This document shows positions 8,969-17,460 of a stretch of DNA of 23,988 nt, piece by piece (within the stretch, counting starts at the first letter, position 1; each line of letters begins with the position of its first letter). The position numbers and the translations under genes are program-made. Source of the DNA: a virus; the IMG/VR virus record IMGVR_UViG_3300028388_002332, positions 1 to 23,988 of that record, one strand, 5' to 3'. Under the pieces are notes generated by a model. That model had not been told where the DNA came from. It searched no databases and worked only from the letters and a program-made list of their open reading frames with translations.

Positions 8969-9746
8969 GCTGTTTTAAATATTTTTCAATTATTTTAGCA
9001 GTAATTTTACCAAAATCTTTTCTTGATTTATAGTTTTTTCTTATGTAATAAGGTAATTCTAATTGAATTACTACTACATTATCAAATTTACTATATTTTT
9101 CTGTTATGTAACCACCATTAAAATAAGGATAAGGTGGTATTGGATTTTTAGGAGAAGGAGCTACATTATAATATTTATCATAATGAGCACCCAAACTATA
9201 TTCTCCACGTATTAATGATTCATTACACTTACCAATAATATTCTGAACAGAACTATTTAATTGATTAATGTTAACTTTGTAATCATTTCTTTCTATATCA
9301 TAACCCAGCTCTATAAATTCATGAGAATGAGCTTGACCATGTATATCTAAGATTAATATTAAAGATTCATCTTTTTCAGTATCAATAGCTTTTTTTATAA
9401 AATTATGAAACACTCTGTAATATAATTTGCAAGACTCATCTGCACAAGCAACATATTCTTCTCTATTAGGGTCTAATTCAGACCTATCAAGATAATTAAC
9501 TATCATGTGAGGTGTTCCCCATTTTATATATTTAGCTATTTGATTGGCAACATCAATTGTATTTAAATCAGTAACACAAGTATATTTATTACAATCTCTA
9601 TCTGTTATAGAAGAAGACTCAATAACCCCGCCATGAGAGACTGTAAGTATAACAGGAATATCTCCCTGATAATAATTAATAAAACTTTGTGATCTACATC
9701 CAAATAATAACAGAAACAGTATAATAAAAATTATTAACTTTTTCAT
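8937..9746 (-). CDS. Lipoprotein with N-formylglutamate amidohydrolase-like domain
   Basis: The gene encodes 269 residues. Residues 1-16 form a lipoprotein signal with lipobox LLFG followed by Cys17, so after export the protein would be lipid-anchored, probably in the outer membrane. The rest resembles the N-formylglutamate amidohydrolase (FGase) branch of zinc exopeptidase-like hydrolases: PVILTVSHGG at 31-40 (a PHSG-like motif), LDRSELDPNRE near 86-96, LILDIHGQAHSH at 130-142 (a DxHG metal-site motif), and a late VVIQLELP strand. Extra Cys residues (52, 57, 101, 106) could form disulfides outside the cytoplasm. The substrate may be a peptidoglycan or polymer amide bond. It lies between the capsid gene and neck genes. 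Lysis, host-envelope remodelling or superinfection exclusion are candidate roles. The family call is by motif. Confidence 0.72.
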   Translation of the reverse strand: MKKLIIFIILFLLLFGCRSQSFINYYQGDIPVILTVSHGGVIESSSITDRDCNKYTCVTDLNTIDVANQIAKYIKWGTPHMIVNYLDRSELDPNREEYVACADESCKLYYRVFHNFIKKAIDTEKDESLILILDIHGQAHSHEFIELGYDIERNDYKVNINQLNSSVQNIIGKCNESLIRGEYSLGAHYDKYYNVAPSPKNPIPPYPYFNGGYITEKYSKFDNVVVIQLELPYYIRKNYKSRKDFGKITAKIIEKYLKQHEKQLQKNMD

Positions 9747-9765
9747 TGTTATTAGTTTTTAAAGA

Positions 9766-9795
9766 TAAAGGGAGGGTATAAATTCCCTCCCTTTA
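9766..9795 (-). terminator. Strong GC-rich hairpin after the major capsid gene
   Basis: An 11-bp perfect stem pairs 9766-9776 (TAAAGGGAGGG on the plus strand) with 9785-9795, around an 8-nt AT loop. It is among the most GC-rich hairpins in this AT-rich window. The T-run after it on the minus strand is weak (TCTTTAAAAAC), so it may be an attenuator or an RNA-processing or stabilising hairpin more than a full terminator. The next ATG lies only 20 nt beyond. Confidence 0.7.
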
Positions 9796-9798
9796 GGT

Positions 9799-9817
9799 CA
9801 TTAGATACTATCTAATG
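9799..9817 (-). repeat. Second inverted repeat in the capsid 3' leader
   Basis: CATTAGATACTATCTAATG is a perfect 9-bp inverted repeat around one base, forming a hairpin just upstream (in the transcript) of the GC-rich hairpin. It lies between the capsid stop and that hairpin. Together they form a tandem stem-loop structure. It could equally be a protein-binding site. Confidence 0.6.
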
Positions 9818-9831
9818 AGTGGTAAATTTTT

Positions 9832-11442
9832 TTATACAACGCTAAAAGGAGTATACTCGATACGTCCTACGCGAGTTACATCCCATACACAGAGTCCACC
9901 AGAAGTTTCACGGTAAACGCCGAGTTCTTTGTTGTTAGAATATGCGTTAGAACCATCTTTGATAGCACCAGTTGCAAAATCATAAACATTAGATACTGTA
10001 AAGTAAGACTCTACACCATCCTGCATCACACAAGTAATGTTTTCAGGACGAGACGCATCAAATGCTTTTTGATCGGTAGCACCAAAGTCAAAAATGTCCA
10101 TTGCAAAAGATTCTACAGTGCGATTTGTTCCAGGAGCTTTTTCCGGGAAAAGTTTTCTATCATCCTTAATAGGATCGTAAGAAATTTCTAAGATATAACC
10201 CATTGGAAGCTTAATTTTCGTAAACTGGGCACCGTATTCCAATTCATTTTCATGGTATCCTTGAGGATCATTACGCTTAGTTGTAAACAGCGTATCAATG
10301 TACTGGAATTGAGATGCTTCTTGAGCAATCAGTCTGTGTAAAAATTCTACTCCACCTTCACCAGATGCAAGTACAATTCTACGATCAGCATGATCTCTAC
10401 GAGTTAAGAAAATTTCTGCAATGTATTCGTACAGTTCAGAAAGAGTTAGTGTGCCATTGTGACGCTTGAAATGACCATCTCTTACAATTTGTCTCCAGCC
10501 TGGAGCAACTTTACGAGTCATATTGCTTTCGCGATCAACTCCTTTTTCAAGATGACCAAATTCAAAATTCATTTCACGGTCACGCATCAATCTTTCTTCA
10601 AGTCTTGCTTCTATTTTAGAAACAAAAACACCTGCTTCAATTGTGCCAGCTTCACCAGCATCAAATGGCTGCTGGTAAACATAACCAACACCTACAGCAC
10701 CATCTTTATAAGTTTGACCTGCAATACTATAACCCATGTTACGAGGCATTGTACGACCCTCTTTACGAGCAGCAATTTCAGCACGAATGAATTTATCAGT
10801 AAATTCTGCTTTGCGAGCAAAATTACCAGTCCAAGACTGAAGCTTGAACATTTCACCATACTGGTCACCACCATACTTAGTGTTTAATTCATCAGAAACA
10901 GAAGTAGTAACATCAATAAATCTACGACCAGGCTTCAGGTAATCCACAGGGATATAAGCATTATGGTCAGAAGTTTGGAGTTCTACTTCATACTCCCAAG
11001 AGTTTACACTACGCTCAATAGGTTGTCCCAAAATTCTAATCAGAGGTAAGCTAGGAGCTTCGCTCTTAAGAATTACTGGCTCATGTAACCAAGGTCTGTC
11101 AAGTGCAATACGGAAAGGAATTTTTCCTTTACCGGGGTAAGAGTTAGTTGCTACAAGTAATTCAGTAGCTCTAAAGTCTACATCAGCATCAGCTACTAAG
11201 AACCATTCGTAATCATCTACTCCACCAGGAAGTGTATACGTATTACCTTTTGCAACAGTGTAATAAGTAAACTTCTTGTTAATCAGATGAGAACCAAGCT
11301 TAGAGCTGAATAATTGAGCAGCTTTTACGCCAAAGTTATACGGCTTGTATTTACGAAACATAGCAGTATGCGTTAGGAAGTCAAACTGACTACCACCCCA
11401 CGCATGTCTTTCTACAGTTTGTAAAGCTGTTTTTCTATTCAT
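9832..11442 (-). CDS. Probable major capsid protein
   Basis: The gene encodes 536 residues. It follows portal and scaffold-like genes, has higher GC than its neighbours, and is followed by two strong hairpins, all as expected for a highly expressed capsid gene. The N-terminal region is compact and hydrophobic without a signal. A central helical stretch (KIEARLEERLMRDREMNFEFGHLE near 280-303) and a later RRIVLASGEGGVEFLHRLI segment resemble the long spine-helix and P-domain layout of HK97-fold capsids, and the late YDPIKDDRKLF / ESFAMDIFDFG stretch recalls crAss-like capsid proteins. There is no protease site I can point to. The call rests on order, length and composition, with family similarity from memory. 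Confidence 0.78.
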   Translation of the reverse strand: MNRKTALQTVERHAWGGSQFDFLTHTAMFRKYKPYNFGVKAAQLFSSKLGSHLINKKFTYYTVAKGNTYTLPGGVDDYEWFLVADADVDFRATELLVATNSYPGKGKIPFRIALDRPWLHEPVILKSEAPSLPLIRILGQPIERSVNSWEYEVELQTSDHNAYIPVDYLKPGRRFIDVTTSVSDELNTKYGGDQYGEMFKLQSWTGNFARKAEFTDKFIRAEIAARKEGRTMPRNMGYSIAGQTYKDGAVGVGYVYQQPFDAGEAGTIEAGVFVSKIEARLEERLMRDREMNFEFGHLEKGVDRESNMTRKVAPGWRQIVRDGHFKRHNGTLTLSELYEYIAEIFLTRRDHADRRIVLASGEGGVEFLHRLIAQEASQFQYIDTLFTTKRNDPQGYHENELEYGAQFTKIKLPMGYILEISYDPIKDDRKLFPEKAPGTNRTVESFAMDIFDFGATDQKAFDASRPENITCVMQDGVESYFTVSNVYDFATGAIKDGSNAYSNNKELGVYRETSGGLCVWDVTRVGRIEYTPFSVV

Positions 11443-11471
11443 AGTTTAGTAAAAATATGTTATTTAGTAAT

Positions 11472-12539
11472 TTAAACTGGTGATATAGGCACCAAATCTT
11501 TAAACTTATCAGTGTTAGGATTAGATTGAACTTCTTTAGTCTTAGTAGATGTACTAAGCATTTCCTTCTTAATCTTATTTTCTAACCTGCTAGCTTCCTT
11601 ACTAGTGATTTGATTTATAAAATCATCGAAATCGAATTGTTGAGTCTTTTCGTTATAATATGTTGCGAGGTTTGCTAATTGAATTAGAGCCTTTGGGGAC
11701 TTTGCAGCTACGCTTAAAATTTTATTAGTTTGACCATTAACGAGATTATTTTTAATCTTATTAATTCTCGTAGATTTCCAATCTAAATTATTTAACTCTT
11801 GATTAATACTTTCAAACAATTGTTTTTGTTCTTGCTCCCTTTGACTAATTTCTTGTTTAGCGGAATCTAAATGCACTTTATGCTTTAAATTTTCTTTATC
11901 TTTTTCAGCTAATTTTTTTGCTTCTTCAAAAATTGCATTTTCAGATTCATCTTCTAAAGCATCAAGCATAACTGGAATTTGAGATTCTCTAATTCCCTGA
12001 GCTTTATATTTTTCAGTTAAAAAGTTTCTTGCTTGATCTATTTCTTTAAATTCATAATTTTTTTCAAGAGTATTTAAATCTTGAAGGTAATCATTAAAAA
12101 ATGTTTTTAAATCATCTTTACTTAAATCATTACCTTTAGTAAAAACATAATCAATCAAGTTTCTTCCAATTTCAGGACTTGATTGAATCATAGCAGTAGC
12201 TACTTGTTGAGGTAACTCTTCTTTATAAGAATTAATAGCTTGATTTACATCTTCCCAAGAGTATTCTTGTTTCTCATCATTTTTAGAAACAATACCTTGT
12301 TCTACTAATTCATTATAAAATATAGTTGATACTTCAACATCTTGTTTAGGCTCACCTTGTTTAGATTGAACTTGCGGTTCGGCAGGAGGATCATTTTCAT
12401 CAATCCTAGGTTCTTCCACTTTTGTTTCTGGTTCCTTTATTTCAGGCTCTTGAATAGGCTCATCTTTAACATCTTCAAAAGATGTATCAAATATGTCAGA
12501 ATCTAGTTGTGGAATTAAATTTTCAAATTTTTCATTCAT
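11472..12539 (-). CDS. Scaffolding-like protein
   Basis: The gene encodes 355 residues. Residues 1-70 are strongly acidic and rich in Pro and Glu (runs such as EPEIKEPETKVEEP), which suggests a disordered arm. Residues about 155-300 are charged and predicted to be long helices or coiled coil (EEAKKLAEKDKENLKHK, REQEQKQLFESINQELNN). The C-terminus is basic and ends with DLVPISPV. This acidic-then-coiled architecture, placed between portal and major capsid genes, is typical of phage scaffolds. No protease domain is visible. The role is inferred from architecture and position. Confidence 0.72.
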   Translation of the reverse strand: MNEKFENLIPQLDSDIFDTSFEDVKDEPIQEPEIKEPETKVEEPRIDENDPPAEPQVQSKQGEPKQDVEVSTIFYNELVEQGIVSKNDEKQEYSWEDVNQAINSYKEELPQQVATAMIQSSPEIGRNLIDYVFTKGNDLSKDDLKTFFNDYLQDLNTLEKNYEFKEIDQARNFLTEKYKAQGIRESQIPVMLDALEDESENAIFEEAKKLAEKDKENLKHKVHLDSAKQEISQREQEQKQLFESINQELNNLDWKSTRINKIKNNLVNGQTNKILSVAAKSPKALIQLANLATYYNEKTQQFDFDDFINQITSKEASRLENKIKKEMLSTSTKTKEVQSNPNTDKFKDLVPISPV

Positions 12540-12625
12540 TATTAATATATTGTTTTTTTAACTTAATTTTTACAAATATTATATATTTTTATAAAATTGT
12601 AAACATACTATTCACAAATCTTAAA
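12540..12625 (-). promoter_or_regulatory. AT-rich spacer with possible promoter ahead of scaffold and capsid genes
   Basis: This 86-nt gap is the longest non-coding spacer in the head module apart from the hairpin regions, and is almost pure A and T. On the minus strand a TATAAT box (12578-12583) has TTTACA 14 nt upstream, and TTTG motifs are nearby, but neither the sigma-70 spacing nor the Bacteroidetes TAnnTTTG consensus is met exactly. A TTTACAA...TTGTAAA inverted repeat spans the region. Promoter function is only suggested. Confidence 0.3.
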
Positions 12626-15262
12626 TTAATTATTTTTAGATTGTTTTGCTTTTTGTTTAATTTCTTTCTCTTTTAACTTAAGCTGTTGCTTTTGTATATC
12701 TATTTTGGCATCACTTTCTTTAATACCTTGAATAGTTTTAGCAACTTCCAAGTAATCAGGAACATCTTCATTATCAGGATTAACTTGCATTTGAGCAGCT
12801 ATTTTTTCTAATTCTGTAATTCTTCTCTGTTGTTCTTTAATTACAGCTAAACTAATTTCATGTTCTTGATTATCTTCTCTATTCTCTTTTTCTCTAGCAA
12901 GATATTCTTCTTGAACTCTCAACTTACTTTCTTCTAATTCTTTCATTCTATCAATTTGCTTTTGAGCTTCCATCATAATTATCTTATGAGTTTCTTCAGG
13001 AGAAACACCAGAAGTAATAGCTTTAACTAATGAAGAAACAGCTTCCATGCCTTCACCAGCATTTTGACCAAATGAATGAGATAATTGCATCATCATTTCT
13101 TTATATCTTTCATCATTCATAGAATTAGTTACATAAATTCCTATATTTTGAGGCTCTAACATTCTAGGAGTAACTTTAAATAATTCTTCCGTACCATCAT
13201 CTAATACATAATGAAACATTGGAGATTCTCCTGTTTCTTCTAAAATATTAGCACAATAAGTTCTAAAGTTCTTTATATAGTCTTCTAAAACATCTTTCCA
13301 TACTTGTTTTAATGTATAAAAATAAGGTTCTGTAATGTGATGCGATTGAGTTATAGCTTGCTGATTATCTGATACATTTGAATTTTGTGTAAATTGAGAT
13401 AATCTTTGAGGACTAATTCCCATTGCCATACTAATCTCTATATCAATAAATTGAAGTACTTGTTGCAAATTATATATTTCTCCAGCAGTACCTAATATAT
13501 ATCCAGAACTACCAGGACTTCTTGTTGCAGGAGGCATGCCACCTATAGTACTTTCTGAACCTGAGTAGAAGTCTACACCTAATTGTTTTCTGTATAACAT
13601 CCATACTGCAATAGGATCACGAATAATTTCTCCATCAATATCTTTACCTAATTTATCAGGTATTTGATCTATATCAACAGATTGAATATATCCCTGATAT
13701 TTACTTAATTCTCTATTCTGTATGTGCTTTATATATAAATACTGGAAATAAGCAGGAATAGCTCTTTGAAGTAGAGATATAGACTTAGAGTTTCTAGCAG
13801 TAAATATACCGCCAAAAGTAGATAAATTAAAACTAGAATAAGGATTTTCTATATCAGTTGATTGATAAGGAACTTCTCTACAAATAGGATACACATCATT
13901 ACCTAATCTAATTACTTCATATTTACGAGGTATCCATAATTTTTCAAGAGTATATTCTGTACCACTAATAGGATCAACCCATACATATTTTTTACTCTTT
14001 TTACCCCATTTATTTGTGAATTTAATTTCCTGAGCTTCTTCAGGAATTTCAAAATCAGACGATAAAGGAAGTGTAATTCTTTCATTGTAATCATCTATAT
14101 AAGTTAAAAAGTTTAATTCTCTAAATGCTTTAAATTCAAAATGAGTTTCCCATATAAGTGTTTGTTTACTTCTACTATATCTATTAACTCCTTGACCTTG
14201 ATGCAAACCAGTTTGTTTATTTTCATATCCATCAATTGTATGGTCTGTAACTGATTTAAATACTTCTTCATTAAATGTATCTCGCATATATGTTTGATCG
14301 TGTGGCCCTAAAGCATGTCTTTTATCTATACGATAATTATCTTGTTGAGTATGAATCCCTAAACGTTCCATTTCATCTTGAGATAAAATATCACTATATT
14401 CATTATAAGCATCTACAACAGTTATAGGTTTTTTATACCATATATAATCTCCTTTATTAACCATTAACTGATTAGGAGCTTTTTGAAATCCTGTATATAA
14501 TGGATTCCTTATTTCTAGATATGGCTTACCAAATTTCCATCCAGAATAAATAAAACATCTATCAGCAATAGCTACATCTTCTAATGTTTCTACTTCTTTT
14601 TGTTTTACACTCTGATCGTGATAAGCATATTTCATTGATTTAGAATAAAATATTTCCCATTCTGATTGAAAGTTCTTTTGAAGTAAATCTTCAGGTGTTT
14701 TTTCACTTCTAACTCCTTCTATATATGCTTGCATCTCTTCTTGAGACATACCTTGCATCTGCATTTGTACTTTTTCTATTTCTAAAGCAACTTCTTCTTC
14801 TACACTTTTTTTAATAGCTTCGACAAGTCTTTTATTCTTGTCTTTTATAGCTTTCATAGAAAGAAGTACAATTTTAAAATTGTCATTTCTTTTAATAAGC
14901 TCCCCTTTTAAAACATTAATATTATTATGGAGTTTTGGGTAAGGCTGTACTTCTTCTTCTATATTTCCTATATTTTCTCCCAATCTATTACAAAATCTAT
15001 CTAATTCTTGTTTATAACCATCAAGATTATCATTATATATATCATAAGCTAGTTTCATTTCTTTATAATCATTGATTACGGAAGAATGGGCTGGGACAAC
15101 CCATTCCATATAATCTTTGAACCATTGACAATCATCTGTATATTTTTCTTTTTCAGAACATTTTAAATTGAATACAGGTTCATGTCTTTTCTTCTTTGAT
15201 TTATTTACATACTTATTATCTTTGTAATAAGTACTAATTGCTTCTTCTGAGTATTTTGGCAT
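12626..15262 (-). CDS. Portal protein (large)
   Basis: The gene encodes 878 residues, at the large end for portals. It lies after terminase and before scaffold and capsid genes. The N-terminal part is charged. The middle holds repetitive Tyr/Trp-rich strands. Around residue 610-650 comes GISPQRLSQFTQNS followed by QQAITQSHHITEPYF, which recalls portals of crAss-like phages. The last ~120 residues are almost all charged coiled coil (KENREDNQEHEISLAVIKEQ, ending KLKEKEIKQKAKQSKNN), matching the helical barrel/crown extension of long portals. It starts three bases after the chaperonin stop. The portal forms the DNA entry ring and docks terminase. The call rests on context, length and recalled motifs. 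Confidence 0.82.
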   Translation of the reverse strand: MPKYSEEAISTYYKDNKYVNKSKKKRHEPVFNLKCSEKEKYTDDCQWFKDYMEWVVPAHSSVINDYKEMKLAYDIYNDNLDGYKQELDRFCNRLGENIGNIEEEVQPYPKLHNNINVLKGELIKRNDNFKIVLLSMKAIKDKNKRLVEAIKKSVEEEVALEIEKVQMQMQGMSQEEMQAYIEGVRSEKTPEDLLQKNFQSEWEIFYSKSMKYAYHDQSVKQKEVETLEDVAIADRCFIYSGWKFGKPYLEIRNPLYTGFQKAPNQLMVNKGDYIWYKKPITVVDAYNEYSDILSQDEMERLGIHTQQDNYRIDKRHALGPHDQTYMRDTFNEEVFKSVTDHTIDGYENKQTGLHQGQGVNRYSRSKQTLIWETHFEFKAFRELNFLTYIDDYNERITLPLSSDFEIPEEAQEIKFTNKWGKKSKKYVWVDPISGTEYTLEKLWIPRKYEVIRLGNDVYPICREVPYQSTDIENPYSSFNLSTFGGIFTARNSKSISLLQRAIPAYFQYLYIKHIQNRELSKYQGYIQSVDIDQIPDKLGKDIDGEIIRDPIAVWMLYRKQLGVDFYSGSESTIGGMPPATRSPGSSGYILGTAGEIYNLQQVLQFIDIEISMAMGISPQRLSQFTQNSNVSDNQQAITQSHHITEPYFYTLKQVWKDVLEDYIKNFRTYCANILEETGESPMFHYVLDDGTEELFKVTPRMLEPQNIGIYVTNSMNDERYKEMMMQLSHSFGQNAGEGMEAVSSLVKAITSGVSPEETHKIIMMEAQKQIDRMKELEESKLRVQEEYLAREKENREDNQEHEISLAVIKEQQRRITELEKIAAQMQVNPDNEDVPDYLEVAKTIQGIKESDAKIDIQKQQLKLKEKEIKQKAKQSKNN

Positions 15263-15265
15263 TTA

Positions 15266-16750
15266 TTAAAACGGATTTTTTGTATACTCATTATACAAAG
15301 TATACGAAGTATTTATTAATAATTTAGTATTAGTAAAAGAATTCTTTAACGCAGATATAATTACTTCGGTTGGATCAATGATACCACTTTCTAAGAAATT
15401 TTCATATTGATGTGTTTTAACATTATATCCTTTTAAATCATTAACATCAATATTAACTTCTTCTACATTAGCATTCTTACAAATCTGAGCCATAGGTGTT
15501 AAAATAGAATTTTTAACTGGAGCATATAACTTTTCAGTTAATGCTATTTTTGTAAGAGATAATCCACCACCTAAAACATATCCACTTTCTATTGCTGTTC
15601 TTACAGCTCCGATAGAATCTTCTAATCTATCATATTCTTCTTTTTGAGCTATACTAGTTTTACCACCCGCATATATAATAGCACTAGCACCTTTTAATCT
15701 ATATATTCTTTCTTCATAATCTTTTGCATCATATTTATCTGTAGTTGATTCAATTAACTTTCTAAGTTGTTCCACTCTTTTTTCTACAAGCGGAGTATCT
15801 GCATTATATAATACAAATTTATAAGAATCAATCATTATTTTATCTACATAACCTTCTTCATTTAAAAAAGCGCGAATATCTTCAATATTCTTCTTTTGAC
15901 CATACCCATAACCAGGTATTTTAATTAAACACACTTGAGCACCTTGATTTACTTTATTCATGCTAAATGATCTCATAAAAGCATCAGAAAATCTAGGCGC
16001 AATTACAATTACAGGTATTTGTTCTTGTATTGATAAAGATAGTAATTTTTCATATTCAGGAGTTAATCTAGTCAAAGGTTCTGTACTAATATGAATATAT
16101 GCATCTTCATATATAGCCTGTTCTGTATCTTTATTAGTCATAAAAGACGAGTGGATATAACCGCTATCAAAGCTAATACCTTTAACTACTTCATAATATG
16201 TATAATCAAAGTTTTCACTTTTTTCTAAATAAAGGCGAGCATCTAAACCTGTTTGCTCATATATCTCTTTGAATAACTCACCTATTCTTTCAGAATTAGC
16301 AGAGACTTTAGTAATATTTTTAACATCATTAATACTTTCTATTTTTATAGTTTCTTCTCTAAGTTTTGAAATTACTTTAGCAACAGAATCTTCAACTTTA
16401 GATAATACTTGATTTATATCAGAATTTTTAGTTAAAGACTTTCTAACTTCTTTAACCATTGCTTGTAATAACAAAGAAGTTAAAGTAGTTCCATCACCAC
16501 ATTCTTCTACAGTTTTATTAGCAGCAGATATTAATATTTGTGCACCAACATTTTCTAAAGGGTCTTCCAAACTAATACTTTTAGCTACAGAGACTCCATC
16601 TTTAGTAAATCTAAGAGATTGTTGAGGATCATTAGTAGCTATAATAACTGTTTTACCTTGACCACCCATAGTAGACTTTACGGTATCAGCAGCTATATTT
16701 AATCCTCTAATTATTTTATCAAGTTTGTTTGTGTAATGCTTAGTTTTCAT
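15266..16750 (-). CDS. groEL-like: GroEL-type chaperonin
   Basis: The 494-residue product is recognisably a group I chaperonin. ATP-site residues are kept: TKDGVSVAK with Asp51, ECGDGTTLTS with Asp86, and RLEDSIGAVRTA with Asp378 (E. coli Asp52, Asp87, Asp398). GGG at 394-396 and the GIIDPTEVIISALKNS segment also match. Apical-domain hydrophobic positions appear at GISFDSGYIHSSF (191-203). The offset to E. coli grows from 1 to 20 residues between Asp86 and Asp378, so the apical part is shortened. The usual GGM-rich C-terminal tail is absent and the Pro33 loop is changed (STMGGQGKT). No GroES gene is in the window. It probably folds virion proteins. Phage chaperonins are known in large phages such as EL, OBP and AR9. 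Confidence 0.93.
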   Translation of the reverse strand: MKTKHYTNKLDKIIRGLNIAADTVKSTMGGQGKTVIIATNDPQQSLRFTKDGVSVAKSISLEDPLENVGAQILISAANKTVEECGDGTTLTSLLLQAMVKEVRKSLTKNSDINQVLSKVEDSVAKVISKLREETIKIESINDVKNITKVSANSERIGELFKEIYEQTGLDARLYLEKSENFDYTYYEVVKGISFDSGYIHSSFMTNKDTEQAIYEDAYIHISTEPLTRLTPEYEKLLSLSIQEQIPVIVIAPRFSDAFMRSFSMNKVNQGAQVCLIKIPGYGYGQKKNIEDIRAFLNEEGYVDKIMIDSYKFVLYNADTPLVEKRVEQLRKLIESTTDKYDAKDYEERIYRLKGASAIIYAGGKTSIAQKEEYDRLEDSIGAVRTAIESGYVLGGGLSLTKIALTEKLYAPVKNSILTPMAQICKNANVEEVNIDVNDLKGYNVKTHQYENFLESGIIDPTEVIISALKNSFTNTKLLINTSYTLYNEYTKNPF

Positions 16751-16776
16751 TTAAGCTTTTTTATTTAAAATTGATC

Positions 16777-17460
16777 TTAATTTTCATTAGACCAAATTAT
16801 TGGATGTAAGTAATTAATTTTAAAATTTTCAACAGATTGAATTCCTTTAGATATAGAATATATTCTACCTTTATTATCTTGCAATGCAATAATTCCAAAT
16901 AGATTTTGTGGTGCAAATTTATCAAACTCTAATTCTAATCCTGCTAATATTCTAGGTCTTTTATCTTTTTTAGGTTGTGTAACCATAATAGGATCAGCAA
17001 TTATAGTTTTAACAGACGGTATAAATTCAGTGTTATATTTTTTAACTTCATGTAAAAAATCTACTTGATCTATAACTCCATTGTGATAAATATCAGTAGT
17101 TAATTTATAAGTAGAATCATTAAAATAATTAGTTAATCTATCTGTTTTAAAAGGAGCTTCAACACCTTTTATATGTTTTTTAAAATCATCTGTTTCTTTT
17201 TCTATTATCGTAGTATCTCTAATATATTTAATTCTTACTTTTTCTTTTTGCTTTACTGTCTTTAAAGAATCATATCTGTATTGTAAGTAAGATACTTCAG
17301 ACTTTAAAGAATCAATCTGTCTAACTTGTTTTGCAATAACATCTGCATAATAATCATAATCACATTCTTGTTCTTTTTTTCCACATTGTTGAAATAATAT
17401 GATAATAGCTAAAATAGCTATTACACCATATTGAATGTAACTTAGTAAATTATTTTTCAT
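16777..17460 (-). CDS. Membrane-anchored coiled-coil protein (possible spanin-like)
   Basis: An in-frame TTG at 17505 and an ATG at 17481 lie further up, but the ATG at 17460 overlaps the terminase stop as TAATG and is the better start, giving 227 residues. A short polar tail is followed by one hydrophobic segment (GVIAILAIIILF, near residues 12-23) and a CGKKEQECDYD stretch. Next comes a coiled coil (VRQIDSLKSEVSYLQYRYDSL), then a beta-rich C-terminal part. The N-in, single-pass layout with a periplasmic coiled coil resembles inner-membrane spanins or holin-associated proteins. I cannot show a partner outer-membrane spanin. The lipoprotein at 8937 is too large to be a typical one. Confidence 0.7.
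   Translation of the reverse strand: MKNNLLSYIQYGVIAILAIIILFQQCGKKEQECDYDYYADVIAKQVRQIDSLKSEVSYLQYRYDSLKTVKQKEKVRIKYIRDTTIIEKETDDFKKHIKGVEAPFKTDRLTNYFNDSTYKLTTDIYHNGVIDQVDFLHEVKKYNTEFIPSVKTIIADPIMVTQPKKDKRPRILAGLELEFDKFAPQNLFGIIALQDNKGRIYSISKGIQSVENFKINYLHPIIWSNEN

Noticed and set aside
10459-10887. 142-residue plus-strand ORF
   Set aside because: It lies opposite the middle of the capsid gene, is low in charge variety, and has Ser/Thr/Phe-rich antisense-type composition.
12540-12625. Confident promoter call in the AT-rich spacer
   Set aside because: The -35-like and -10-like boxes are 14 nt apart and the Bacteroidetes consensus is not met, so only a low-confidence entry was kept.
12626-12676. 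Plus-strand 64-residue ORF near 12482-12676
   Set aside because: Phe/Leu/Ile-rich antisense artefact of the AT-rich spacer and the ends of two real genes.
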